DNA of 40,251 nucleotides from the NCBI GenBank assembly GCA_022792815.1, contig JAAWBS010000020.1:1-40251 (forward strand), written 5' to 3'. The stretch is from Hungatella sp. GTDB lineage: Bacteria; Bacillota; Clostridia; Lachnospirales; Lachnospiraceae. The first letter of the stretch is position 1; each line of letters starts with the position of its first letter. A model generated the notes under the pieces. It worked only from the letters and a program-made list of their open reading frames with translations. It had not been told where the DNA came from and did no database searches. Positions 30,877 through 38,321 of this stretch are shown here, in pieces. The translations under genes were made by a program, and so were the position numbers.

Positions 30877-31541
30877 AGATCCACCTCCAGCCTGTAACCG
30901 GAGCCCCGCACGGTCTTCACAGAGCCGCCCCATGATCCGAGAGCTTTTCTCAGCTTCTTCATGTGGTTGTCCACCACCCGCTCATTTCCCTCAAAATCAT
31001 AGCCCCAGAACCGAATGAGAATCTGATCCCTGCTGAAGATCCTTCCGGGATTCTCCAGAAAAAACACAAGCATCTCATATTCCTTGGGGGGCAGAGACAA
31101 AAGTCGTCCCTGATTCCACACCCGATGCCCTGCCAGGTCCACCTTAAGACTCCCCGCCTCCAGAAAATCCCGTCTTCCCCCAACTCTCCCCGTCAGCGCC
31201 GCGGCCTTGGCGTAAAGCACCGGGAGAGAGAAGGGCTTTGTCACGTAGTCATCGGCCCCCAGAGAATATCCGTGCAGCATATCCTCCTCCAGCACCCTGG
31301 CTGTGATAAAGATGACAGGCACATCGCTGTCCCTCCGGATCCGGCGGCACAGGGCAAACCCGTCCATCCCGGGCAGCATCACATCCAGAAGGATCAGATG
31401 GAAGCTCTTTCTCTCCAGGATCTCCAGAGCCGCCTCTCCCTGTCCGCACCGATCCACCCTCCAGCCTTTTCCTGTAAAATAATCGGCCGCAGCCTCCGCC
31501 ATCAGGCGGTCATCCTCCACGATCAGCAGTCTCTGTTCCAT
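30873..31541 (-). CDS. OmpR/PhoB-family response regulator
   Basis: 222 aa, ATG at 31541 with GGAGA upstream. Receiver domain (1-115): acidic pair in LLIVEDDRLM, phospho-Asp in LILLDVMLPGMDGF, conserved Thr in FITAR and Lys in YVTKPFS. The C-terminal winged helix (about 125-220) has LLSLPPKEYEMLVFFLENPGR and VVDNHMKKLRKALG, then VRGSGYRLEV. It binds DNA when phosphorylated by the kinase encoded next. Targets cannot be read from this window. Confidence 0.95.
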   Translation of the reverse strand: MEQRLLIVEDDRLMAEAAADYFTGKGWRVDRCGQGEAALEILERKSFHLILLDVMLPGMDGFALCRRIRRDSDVPVIFITARVLEEDMLHGYSLGADDYVTKPFSLPVLYAKAAALTGRVGGRRDFLEAGSLKVDLAGHRVWNQGRLLSLPPKEYEMLVFFLENPGRIFSRDQILIRFWGYDFEGNERVVDNHMKKLRKALGSWGGSVKTVRGSGYRLEVDL

Positions 31542-31631
31542 CGGCGTTCTCCGTTACAGTTTTTTGATGGATTTACTTTACCATTCTAATATATCCTTTT
31601 TGTATCCTTCCAAGCCGCCTTTACTGAATCT

Positions 31632-32155
31632 TCACCAACTCGATCGCTCTCTCCTGCCCCCATTCTCCGCCGCCTCCTGGCGACGATGCAGCTGCCTGAT
31701 CATGCTGTCCGCATTATATTTCAAGATCTCTCCAAACCGGTCCACATATTCTCTCGGAATCTCGTCCAGCATCTCAAACGTTTTCTGAAAACGCAGCTCT
31801 AACAGGGAGTTCACATATTCCCCATAGATCTTTCTTCCCAGCGGAGAAACCTTGATGATAATGTCTTTATGGTTGGTAGTGCTCTGATATTTCTCCAGAA
31901 ACCCCTTCTCGGTCATCTTCTTCACGTTTTTCGAGAAGGCGCTGGGGGAGATTCCCAGGCGCTTGGCGACTTCGGCCATCTTCTGATTCTTTTCCTCATT
32001 TTCCAAAATATATTCCAGGACCTGGATCTGAGCCAGGGAACAGGGAACCGATGTATGATGAAAGCCCTGAAGGGTATATACCTGTCCGTAGATGTTCGTG
32101 TATAAAAAAGGTTCTCAAAAAAGCTGCGGTATCTTTCAAGCCACTGAAGCTGCAT
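31632..32155 (-). pseudogene. MarR-family regulator, broken by a frameshift in a T6 tract
   Basis: The ATG at 32155 has GGGAGGGACAGG upstream and encodes MQLQWLERYRSFFENLF. The frame then fails at a T6 tract (A6 on the plus strand, 32104-32109). One added T restores a continuous 174-aa protein: ENLFLYTNIYGQVYTLQGFH, then SLAQIQVLEYILENEEKNQ, the winged helix VAKRLGISPSAFSKNVKKM and GFLEKYQSTTNHKDIIIKVS. That is a full MarR domain. As read, no single frame gives an intact protein. It may be a true pseudogene, a phase-variable gene, or a sequencing error in the homopolymer. Confidence 0.85.
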
Positions 32156-32245
32156 TCCTGTCCCTCCCTGGTATCATGTTATCTGTAAGTATATCATGAA
32201 TTCATAGAAATCACCACCGAAAAACATGATTTCAGGTAAAATATA

Positions 32246-32527
32246 CTAAAAAATTCCACGAAAATTCATCACCGAACACTCCCGCTTCTTCGGAACCATC
32301 GTTTTCGAAAAACCCCAGATCACTCCCATCGACGGAAAGCAGGATAAGATCTGGCATTGGTGCAGTGTCGCCACAGGGATCCTCTTTACCATATTTATCA
32401 TCTGGGACATCAATAAGCTGAAGCTCATAATCTCTCCGAAAGACATATCCATTCGGTCTGCCCGAATCTCTTTCCTCGACGCTTCAACCTGATCGTACAG
32501 CCTTTTTCTTTTTTCTTCTAAATTCAT
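32246..32527 (-). CDS. Possible truncated DUF262 (GmrS-like N-terminal) fragment
   Basis: 93 codons with AAGGATG upstream of the ATG at 32527. The first 35 residues (LEEKRKRLYDQVEASRKEI then RADRMDMSFGEIMS) resemble the start of DUF262 proteins, which form the nuclease/NTPase part of GmrSD-type defence systems. The rest does not continue the family (no inP-xxQR or DGLQR motif), so it is at best a remnant. An alternative reading frame in the same stretch is also open, which weakens the call. Confidence 0.3.
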   Translation of the reverse strand: MNLEEKRKRLYDQVEASRKEIRADRMDMSFGEIMSFSLLMSQMINMVKRIPVATLHQCQILSCFPSMGVIWGFSKTMVPKKRECSVMNFRGIF

Positions 32528-33120
32528 AACTTACATCCTTTCATCAATGATCTAATATTTTTGCTTTACTTGGCCTAAACAAAATGCGAGACAACTCCAT
32601 ACCGGCTCCTTCTGCCGGTACAGTTCCACTCGATTGCTGTTTGAATCGTATTTCAGCACATATGGCCTTTTGCATTAACAGTTCATTTTAGAGGGCGATG
32701 TCCGCCATAGTCCTGATAAATTTTCCTCCTGTCCGGGCACCAGACAGGAGTCTGATTGGCAACTGCCTTCCAAAATGCTTCTTTATATTGGTAATCTATC
32801 TGCCGAAAACCCCCAGAATATTTTCTCAACTCCCACGTTCACAGTTACCTGATGATCTAACTGCGGTTTATCACACGGTCGGAGTAATCTGCCAGAGGGG
32901 GACTTAAGAAAAATCTTCCATGATACGCTCCAGTAAGCGTAAGAAACAAAGCCGCAAAGATTATGTTTTATTTTAACATAGGAAATGGGCGTATGTCTAC
33001 CCGTTTCCCTAGCTTTTTCAAACTCCCTCTCAATTTCTGCCATCCCTAACCATCTGCATGGCACTGATTGGCACACTTTTTGCTTTTAAATTTAGTAAAT
33101 ACGAGAGAGGAGCCATAGAT
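32528..33120. other. Gene-poor stretch
   Basis: No credible gene is seen in these 593 bases. They contain an 8-bp perfect hairpin (CTCCTGTC 32726-32733 / GACAGGAG 32743-32750) and a smaller TATGTT/AACATA dyad near 32963-32981. A minus-strand open frame, 32783-33076, has a few protein-like segments ([21 protein letters not shown]) but no convincing start or family and may be decayed coding sequence. Confidence 0.5.
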
Positions 33121-34177
33121 ATGATCACAAAAGCAGAATTATTAACCTTACTCCGCCAGGAGGTCGTCCCTGCCCTGGGATGTACAGAGCCTGTGTGCGT
33201 CGCCCTCGCGGCGGCTGACGCTTACCACGCTATCGGCGGGGACATCGTCTCCATCAAGGTGGAGGTGAACCCGGGCATCTACAAAAACGGCATGAGCGTA
33301 GGCATCCCGGGATTTGACCGGGTAGGCCTGAAATACGCGGCTGCCCTGGGTGCCTGCCTGGGAAATCCCCACAAAAGTCTTGAACTTTTAGAAGATATCA
33401 GCGAGGAGACAGCGAAAAAATCGGTGGAGCTGGCTGAGGCCCACCATGTAATCGTCATGATCAACCACAGCGAGACACAGCTTTACGCCAGGGCGGAGAT
33501 CATCACTACCGCCGGAATCGGAATCAGTGAGATCCGAAACACCCACGCCAATATTATTTTGACAAAGAGGAATCATGAGGTTCTTTTCCAGAAGGAGTAT
33601 GAGACCAGCTCCAACGACCAGATCCATCAGAGGCTTATGGACATGACCGTGGCACAGATCAGGGAGGTGGTGGACCAGTGCACCGAAGAAGAACTGGCTT
33701 ACATGACAGAAGGGGTGGAGATGGCCGCCTACGTCCACGCCTCCAACGAGAAACTGGTCAAGGCTCTGGCCTTCTCCCATGCCCTCAACGTCTACATCAA
33801 GTCCTTCACAGGAAAGCTTGTCTGCCACCTGTGGATGCGGAGTGTCCGCGGCCACCGCAGCCTCGGCCGCCATGGTCTGGCTTCTGGGCGGCAGCGACTC
33901 TCAGATGGGCCATGCCATTATCAACATGAGCGGAAATCTGATTGGAATGGTCTGTGACGGCGGCAAGATCGGCTGTGCCTTAAAGCTGGCCACTGCCGCC
34001 AACGCGGCTCTGATGTGTGCCTACCTGGCCGTGTCCGACGTGGTCTTACAGGGCACTGACGGAATCTGCGGATTTACCCCAAAGGAGGCTATCCGCAACG
34101 TGGGCAGGGTCAGCAATCCGGGAATGATTCAGACCGACCACACCATTCTGGACATTATGATGGAAAAAAACTGTTAA
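33121..34177 (+). pseudogene. L-cysteine desulfidase-like (CyuA/UPF0597) gene with deletion and frameshift
   Basis: The ATG at 33121 has AGAGGAG upstream. The N-terminal half reads well: [60 protein letters not shown]. After YMTEGVEMA the sequence jumps to [20 protein letters not shown], so about 75-85 residues, including the family's GCxLPVMSxxGSGN block, are missing. An extra T at about 33818 then shifts the frame; removing it restores [38 protein letters not shown] and [11 protein letters not shown] up to the TAA at 34177. Intact homologues of about 430 aa break L-cysteine into H2S, pyruvate and ammonia. This copy cannot be functional as read. Confidence 0.88.
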
Positions 34178-34183
34178 CTGACA

Positions 34184-34221
34184 AAAGGTGCTGCGGGTTC
34201 CTGCAAAGACGCTGCACCTTT
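34184..34221. terminator. Bidirectional terminator between convergent genes
   Basis: AAAGGTGCTGCG (34184-34195) pairs with CGCTGCACCTTT (34210-34221), 11 of 12 positions. It lies just after the plus-strand pseudogene stop and 54 bases after the rpoN stop on the other strand. The stem ends give short T runs on both strands. Confidence 0.65.
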
Positions 34222-34274
34222 ATCCTATCTCTTCCCACCCTGACGACCGCCTTCTAAAGGGCGTCACCGCCTCT

Positions 34275-35615
34275 TTACAGACCCATGCCCCTCTGGCGGG
34301 AATCCGGTATATTCATCTGAATCCTGTACTTGGCCACCGCTCTTCTGGAAACCGACAGCCCCTCCTCTGCCAGGCAGTCGGCCAGCTTTTGATCGCTCAG
34401 AGGCTTCCTCCCCTCGGCGGCGATCATGGCGCGGATTCTCTCCTTGATCTTCTCCGGAGAAATGCCCTGATTCTCCTCATTTTTTGACAGAGCCGACGTA
34501 AACAGGGCCTTCATGGGGTCGGTCTTTTTGTACTGAATGTACTTTCCCTTCACCGCCCGGCTGACGGTGGACACATGGACTCCCAGATCTCCCGCCACAT
34601 CCTCCATTCCCATGGGCTTTAAGGAATCCTGCAGCTCAAAATAGGCCTCCTGCCGTTTCAGTATGGCCTCCGTGACCCGGATGATGGTGTTTCTCCTCTG
34701 TTCCACACAGTTCATGACAAATCTGGCCCGGTCCAGGCGCTCTTTAAAATAAGCCGTCAGCTCTGGATCCGTGGCCTCCTTCATCATACGGATATAATAA
34801 TCGCTGTACTGATACTCTCCCAGCCACTGATCGTTGATCTCCACTCTCCAGGCGCCGCCGGGGCGGGTCACGATGACATCCGGCACCACGTAGGTGGATT
34901 CTTCTGCCTGAATATCCATAATGGGACGGGGATTTAGGCTTCCGATGAGATGGATATACTCCTTCACCCGGACCGTGGAGATCCCCAGGCTTCGGGAGAT
35001 GACTCCGATCTGGCCGCTGACCAGCTGGGGCAGGTAATTTCTCAGAATCCGGCACAGAGTCTCGTCCTGAAGCTCTTTGGCCTCCAGCTGTTTTAAAAGG
35101 CATTCCTCCAGATTGGAGGAAAAGATCCCCACCGGCTCCAGCTCCCGCAGAACCATGAGGCACCGGTTCAGCTCTTCCTTTTCATAGCCCGAGGCGGCGG
35201 ACAGCTCCTCCAGATCCTGGGTAAAAAATCCTTTCTCGTCCAGGCAGTCCACCAGATAGCTCATGATCTTCCACTGGTCTTTCGAATAGTCCTTCCAGTT
35301 CAGCTGCCCCAGAAGATTTTCCTTCAGCCTGTTTCCGTTTTTGGCAGACAGCTCTCTCCGGTAAGGGTCCTCCTCCTCCGGGTTTCCGGGGTGCTGGGAT
35401 CCGTAGACGATCTGACTGTCAAAGAATTTCTCCATACTTGTCATGATCTCGTTTTCCTTCCGGTCACTGTGCTCCAACATGGGATTTTCCAGGTATTCAT
35501 TGACCATAAAATCTTCCAACTCCTGGTTGGTAAAGGCAAGAATATTCAGAGCCTGTACCTGACTGGCGGACAATGCCTGTTTTTGCTGTACTTCTACATA
35601 ACTGTTTAACTCCAT
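34275..35615 (-). CDS. rpoN: RNA polymerase sigma-54 factor
   Basis: 446 aa, ATG at 35615 with AAAGGAG upstream. Region I (VQQKQALSASQVQALNILAF) is the Gln/Leu-rich part that contacts activators and keeps the holoenzyme inactive. It is followed by an acidic region II, the core-binding domain (FTNQELEDFM to LEPVGIFSSNLEECL) and the helix-turn-helix in DLGVHVSTVSRAVKGKYIQ. The C-terminal RpoN box is seen as SRRAVAKYRIQ (usual form ARRTVAKYRE). It directs transcription from -24/-12 promoters with enhancer-binding activators; none is in the window. It is downstream of the class D beta-lactamase gene by 33 bases, so the two probably share a transcript. Confidence 0.95.
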   Translation of the reverse strand: MELNSYVEVQQKQALSASQVQALNILAFTNQELEDFMVNEYLENPMLEHSDRKENEIMTSMEKFFDSQIVYGSQHPGNPEEEDPYRRELSAKNGNRLKENLLGQLNWKDYSKDQWKIMSYLVDCLDEKGFFTQDLEELSAASGYEKEELNRCLMVLRELEPVGIFSSNLEECLLKQLEAKELQDETLCRILRNYLPQLVSGQIGVISRSLGISTVRVKEYIHLIGSLNPRPIMDIQAEESTYVVPDVIVTRPGGAWRVEINDQWLGEYQYSDYYIRMMKEATDPELTAYFKERLDRARFVMNCVEQRRNTIIRVTEAILKRQEAYFELQDSLKPMGMEDVAGDLGVHVSTVSRAVKGKYIQYKKTDPMKALFTSALSKNEENQGISPEKIKERIRAMIAAEGRKPLSDQKLADCLAEEGLSVSRRAVAKYRIQMNIPDSRQRGMGL

Positions 35616-35648
35616 AAAGGTCTTCTCCTTTGCTTTTCTTGTACGTTA

Positions 35649-36695
35649 TCATTCCGTCAGTATCTTTACGGCGATCTCTCTGGCTATGGCACTGGACACT
35701 TGCTGGCCTTGTGTTTCTCCCAGATACACACAGAAATACAAGGTTCTGTCCTCGGTCTCGGCCATCCCCGCAAACCAGGCGTCCACTGTCACACCGTGGG
35801 CTTTGCCCATCCCGGTCTTTCCGTAGATGGCAGGCGCGCTCTGGCCTGTCACCGCCATGACCTGTTTCAGCTGATTCCGGGTGTCCTCCGAATACACCGA
35901 ACCCGTTCCGAAAATCCGCTCCATCACTTCGGTCTGTTCTCTGGGGGAGATGGCCAGGGAAGATTCGATCCAGAACCCGGTTAGAGCCCGGTTAGAATTG
36001 TTGGATTTCTGACTCCCGTCCCAGTCGGAGCTATCCTGGTTGCCGTAGGAAAGCCGCTCCAGCTCCTCCTTCATCAAATCCTGCCCGATCTCGTCGATGA
36101 TATCTCTGAAATACCAGACACAGGACTCGCGAAACGCACCGGGAAAATCCATGTCCTGATTCCACGCCTCGTTCCAAAACACCTCTCCGCTCCATAGGCG
36201 GGTGGAGTCTTCCGGGTCTATGATCCCATGCTCTAAGGCGATGAGGGAGGAGATGATCTTAAAAGTGGAGCAGGGGGAACGCCTGGTCATAGCCAGCTCC
36301 CTGTTGTAGATTCGATATTGCCCCCCAGCCGGGTCGTAGACCACAGCCGCGCCGTTGAGGCCATGAAAATATGAGGACCAGCTTTCCTCTGCAAGCTCTG
36401 TAAGAGGCTGCTTTTGGGAGGTTATTTCTGCAGAAAAAGGCTCCTGAACGCCAGCCTTTGATTCCACGGCCTCTGTCTCCATGACGCCGCTCTCCGACTC
36501 TGCGGCCTCAGCCTCCATGACGCCGCTCTCCGATTTCGCAGCCTCTGTCTCCCTGTTTTCCTGTGTCTCTGTCTGCTGGTACCGTCCGTCCCTCTCAATG
36601 ACTAAATCTCTGTCCAAGACACCGGACTCGGCACAGCCTGACAAGATCCCTATGTAGAAAAACGCCATGATCATGTGTATTTTGTGCTTTCTCAT
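35649..36695 (-). CDS. Class D beta-lactamase lipoprotein (OXA-type)
   Basis: 348 aa, ATG at 36695 with AGGAGG upstream. The lipobox ILSGC gives a lipid-anchored Cys21. A linker (about 48-86) with three 12-residue repeats (EAAESESGVMET-like) follows. The catalytic domain has Ser143 in STFK, SCV (191-193) in place of SxV, YGN (217-219) and KTG (293-295), the complete class D motif set. The enzyme is predicted to hydrolyse penicillins outside the membrane, as in chromosomal clostridial class D enzymes; spectrum is unknown. A Crp/Fnr remnant and its promoter lie directly upstream, and rpoN directly downstream. Confidence 0.92.
   Translation of the reverse strand: MRKHKIHMIMAFFYIGILSGCAESGVLDRDLVIERDGRYQQTETQENRETEAAKSESGVMEAEAAESESGVMETEAVESKAGVQEPFSAEITSQKQPLTELAEESWSSYFHGLNGAAVVYDPAGGQYRIYNRELAMTRRSPCSTFKIISSLIALEHGIIDPEDSTRLWSGEVFWNEAWNQDMDFPGAFRESCVWYFRDIIDEIGQDLMKEELERLSYGNQDSSDWDGSQKSNNSNRALTGFWIESSLAISPREQTEVMERIFGTGSVYSEDTRNQLKQVMAVTGQSAPAIYGKTGMGKAHGVTVDAWFAGMAETEDRTLYFCVYLGETQGQQVSSAIAREIAVKILTE
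36437..36548 (-). repeat. 12-residue tandem repeats in the beta-lactamase linker
   Basis: Three consecutive 36-base units encode EAAKSESGVMEA, EAAESESGVMET and EAVESKAGVQEP. They lie between the lipid anchor and the catalytic domain, where they act as a spacer. Confidence 0.75.
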
Positions 36696-36712
36696 AAAGC
36701 CTCCTGATGATT

Positions 36713-36926
36713 TTATGCTTCACGGATCATCTTTCTCCGCCCGCTCCCGTGATCCGAGCAGTGCATGGCAGCACCGGAGATGAGATGCTGGCTTCTTTCG
36801 TAGACTTGTCCCGATTTCCAAAGATACTGCCCCTTTTCAAACCTTCTACTCATATGAGGCCGGGGCAGAAAAATAGTCGGAAAACTGCCGGAAATCGTCT
36901 GCAAAATAACACCGAGGCGCCAGCAT
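36713..36926 (-). pseudogene. Crp/Fnr-family regulator remnant, frameshifted and truncated
   Basis: The ATG at 36926 with GCAGGAGGTGAG upstream begins MLAPRCYFADDFRQFSDYF and reaches SYE before a TAG. Removing one T (GAG-T-AGAAGG) continues RRFEKGQYLWKSGQVYERSQ, then HLISGAAMHCSDHGSG and RRKMI, the first strands of a cNMP-binding domain as in Crp/Fnr regulators. It stops shortly after. The rest of the effector domain and the whole helix-turn-helix are absent; the beta-lactamase gene begins 17 bases later. The strong promoter and start region remain intact. Confidence 0.75.
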
Positions 36927-36940
36927 GTCTCACCTCCTGC

Positions 36941-36992
36941 CAGAAAATCGGTTTTCTGTCAAAATTATAACATTGCAGGAGAATTTTTTCAA
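36941..36992 (-). promoter_or_regulatory. Strong promoter and operator-like palindrome upstream of bla-rpoN
   Basis: Minus strand TTGAAA (36987-36992), 17 bases, TATAAT (36964-36969). The palindrome CAGAAAA-CCGA-TTTTCTG (36941-36958) lies 5-22 bases after the -10, where a bound repressor would block initiation. It drives the Crp/Fnr remnant and probably the beta-lactamase and rpoN. Confidence 0.7.
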
Positions 36993-37212
36993 TTACTTTG
37001 GCACCCTCCGCGGATAAGGGTTACTGTCCGCAGACAGAACACGTCCTCACCGGCTCGGAAAGTTATGGAGAACCCCTCTGATATCTGAGGCGACATGACA
37101 CAGGAAGGCTGCCGGCTTATAACTGTTACACAGGAAAAGACCGAATTTGGTGAGACAAGAAAAAATCAGAAAAACACAGGGACCCAGAGTCCCAAAAGAA
37201 GGGAGAATCCAT

Positions 37213-37453
37213 ATGAAACACAAATGTAAAATCACGGTAATTCAAAAGGAATGGAGAGATGCTTTCCGGCACATGCCGGAGGGGAAATTCTGCTCCCAGA
37301 CGTGGGACACTGTCATCCTCTATGGCTATAGGGCATCACAGGGGGGGCTCCATCATGAAGGGCCGAACCATCGACGAAACGATGATGATCGCCAGCTCCA
37401 GTGACGGAACCCGCCCGGTGATTTTTAAGATTGAACGGATTGATGTGGAGTAG
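37213..37453 (+). pseudogene. TIGR04076-family protein, frameshifted in a G7 tract
   Basis: The ATG at 37213 with AAGGGAG upstream begins MKHKCKITVIQKEWRDAF and continues to GYRASQGG. At G7 (37341-37347) the frame is lost; with six Gs it continues SIMKGRTIDETMMIASSSDG and TRPVIFKIERIDVE to the TAG at 37453. The KCKITV start and SDGTRPVIFKIERI end are the hallmarks of the TIGR04076 family of small proteins of unknown function. Restored length is about 79 aa. Pseudogene, phase variation and homopolymer sequencing error are all possible. Confidence 0.75.
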
Positions 37454-37456
37454 GAT

Positions 37457-38308
37457 TTACTCCGGTTCCTGTCCCAGATTGTCCAGGAACCGGAGAAGGA
37501 CCTGTGCCCCATAACTGTCATAGTCTTCCTGTCTGAATCGGTTCAGGGCAGTGGTCTTAAATTCTCTCCAGCTCTTCCTCTCCTCCTTCACCAAAATAGG
37601 ATAAAAATATACACCGTTTTGAGCTGCAGCCCTCTGGTCTCCCGGAGCATCGCCTACCATCAGAATGTGCTTCGGGTCATAGCCCTGTGCCCGAAGCACC
37701 CCAATACAGTGAGCCTTGGTTCCTGCGTCCTGACAGCACAGCACATCCACATAGTCCAGCAGGCCGCAGTGCTCCCACTCCTGGACAACTGCCTCCGGAT
37801 TGGCACTGGAGACGAGAGCCACATCGGCAAATTCCCGGGCCGCCTCCAGCCCCTGGGCCACGCCTTCAAAAGGCTTTCGATCCTCCTGGGACAGATCATT
37901 GATCAAACTGTTTACCTGGTTTGACCAGGAAAGAGCTTTAAAAAAGCAGGGGTTGGCTGTCGCGGAAGCTGCCTCCCTTAAAGCGGGGCCGGAAAGCGTT
38001 GCCGCCTGTCTGGTCCATGCCTCAAATTCCCGGATTCCGTCAATGGGACAATACGTCTCATGGATCTCTCTCAGGGCCATGGCAAGGCCGCAAAAACGAT
38101 TGATCCCCCGGGTCATGGTGTAGAGATTGATCTCGTTCCATCGGTCCAATATGAGAGCCTGCCATCTCTCCAGGCCCCACTCCCGGACCATACAGGGGCC
38201 GAAGCAGCGGATATGCTTGATATCCATGGTGTCCATGGCACAGCCGTCGCTGTCCACACAGATCAGAAACTCTTTTTTGCGTGAAAATTCCTTTAATCTC
38301 TCAGCCAT
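37457..38308 (-). CDS. HAD-superfamily phosphatase
   Basis: 283 aa from the second of two adjacent ATGs (38308, AGGAGG at 7-base spacing). HAD motif I is LICVDSDGCAMDTMDIKH (nucleophile Asp, then a second Asp), motif II VALVSSAN, motif III a Lys near GTKAH, and motif IV LMVGDAPGDQRAA. A helical cap is inserted after motif I (about 30-150). The DSDGCAMDTM form of motif I is typical of Firmicute HADs found near sugar-degradation genes. It follows the glycoside hydrolase gene by about 13 bases, so it may dephosphorylate a sugar released by that pathway. Confidence 0.88.
   Translation of the reverse strand: MAERLKEFSRKKEFLICVDSDGCAMDTMDIKHIRCFGPCMVREWGLERWQALILDRWNEINLYTMTRGINRFCGLAMALREIHETYCPIDGIREFEAWTRQAATLSGPALREAASATANPCFFKALSWSNQVNSLINDLSQEDRKPFEGVAQGLEAAREFADVALVSSANPEAVVQEWEHCGLLDYVDVLCCQDAGTKAHCIGVLRAQGYDPKHILMVGDAPGDQRAAAQNGVYFYPILVKEERKSWREFKTTALNRFRQEDYDSYGAQVLLRFLDNLGQEPE
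37460..37495. terminator. Candidate terminator hairpin overlapping the HAD gene end
   Basis: CTCCGGTTCCTG / CAGGAACCGGAG is a perfect 12-bp stem within the last codons of the HAD gene and just past the convergent TIGR04076 gene. A T-run is lacking, so termination is likely but not certain. Confidence 0.5.
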
Positions 38309-38321
38309 CATTTTCCTCCTG

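Noticed and set aside
36713..36904. 63-codon leader gene with a TTG start ahead of the beta-lactamase
   Set aside because: It is the second half of the frameshifted Crp/Fnr remnant; the real start is the ATG at 36926 in another frame.
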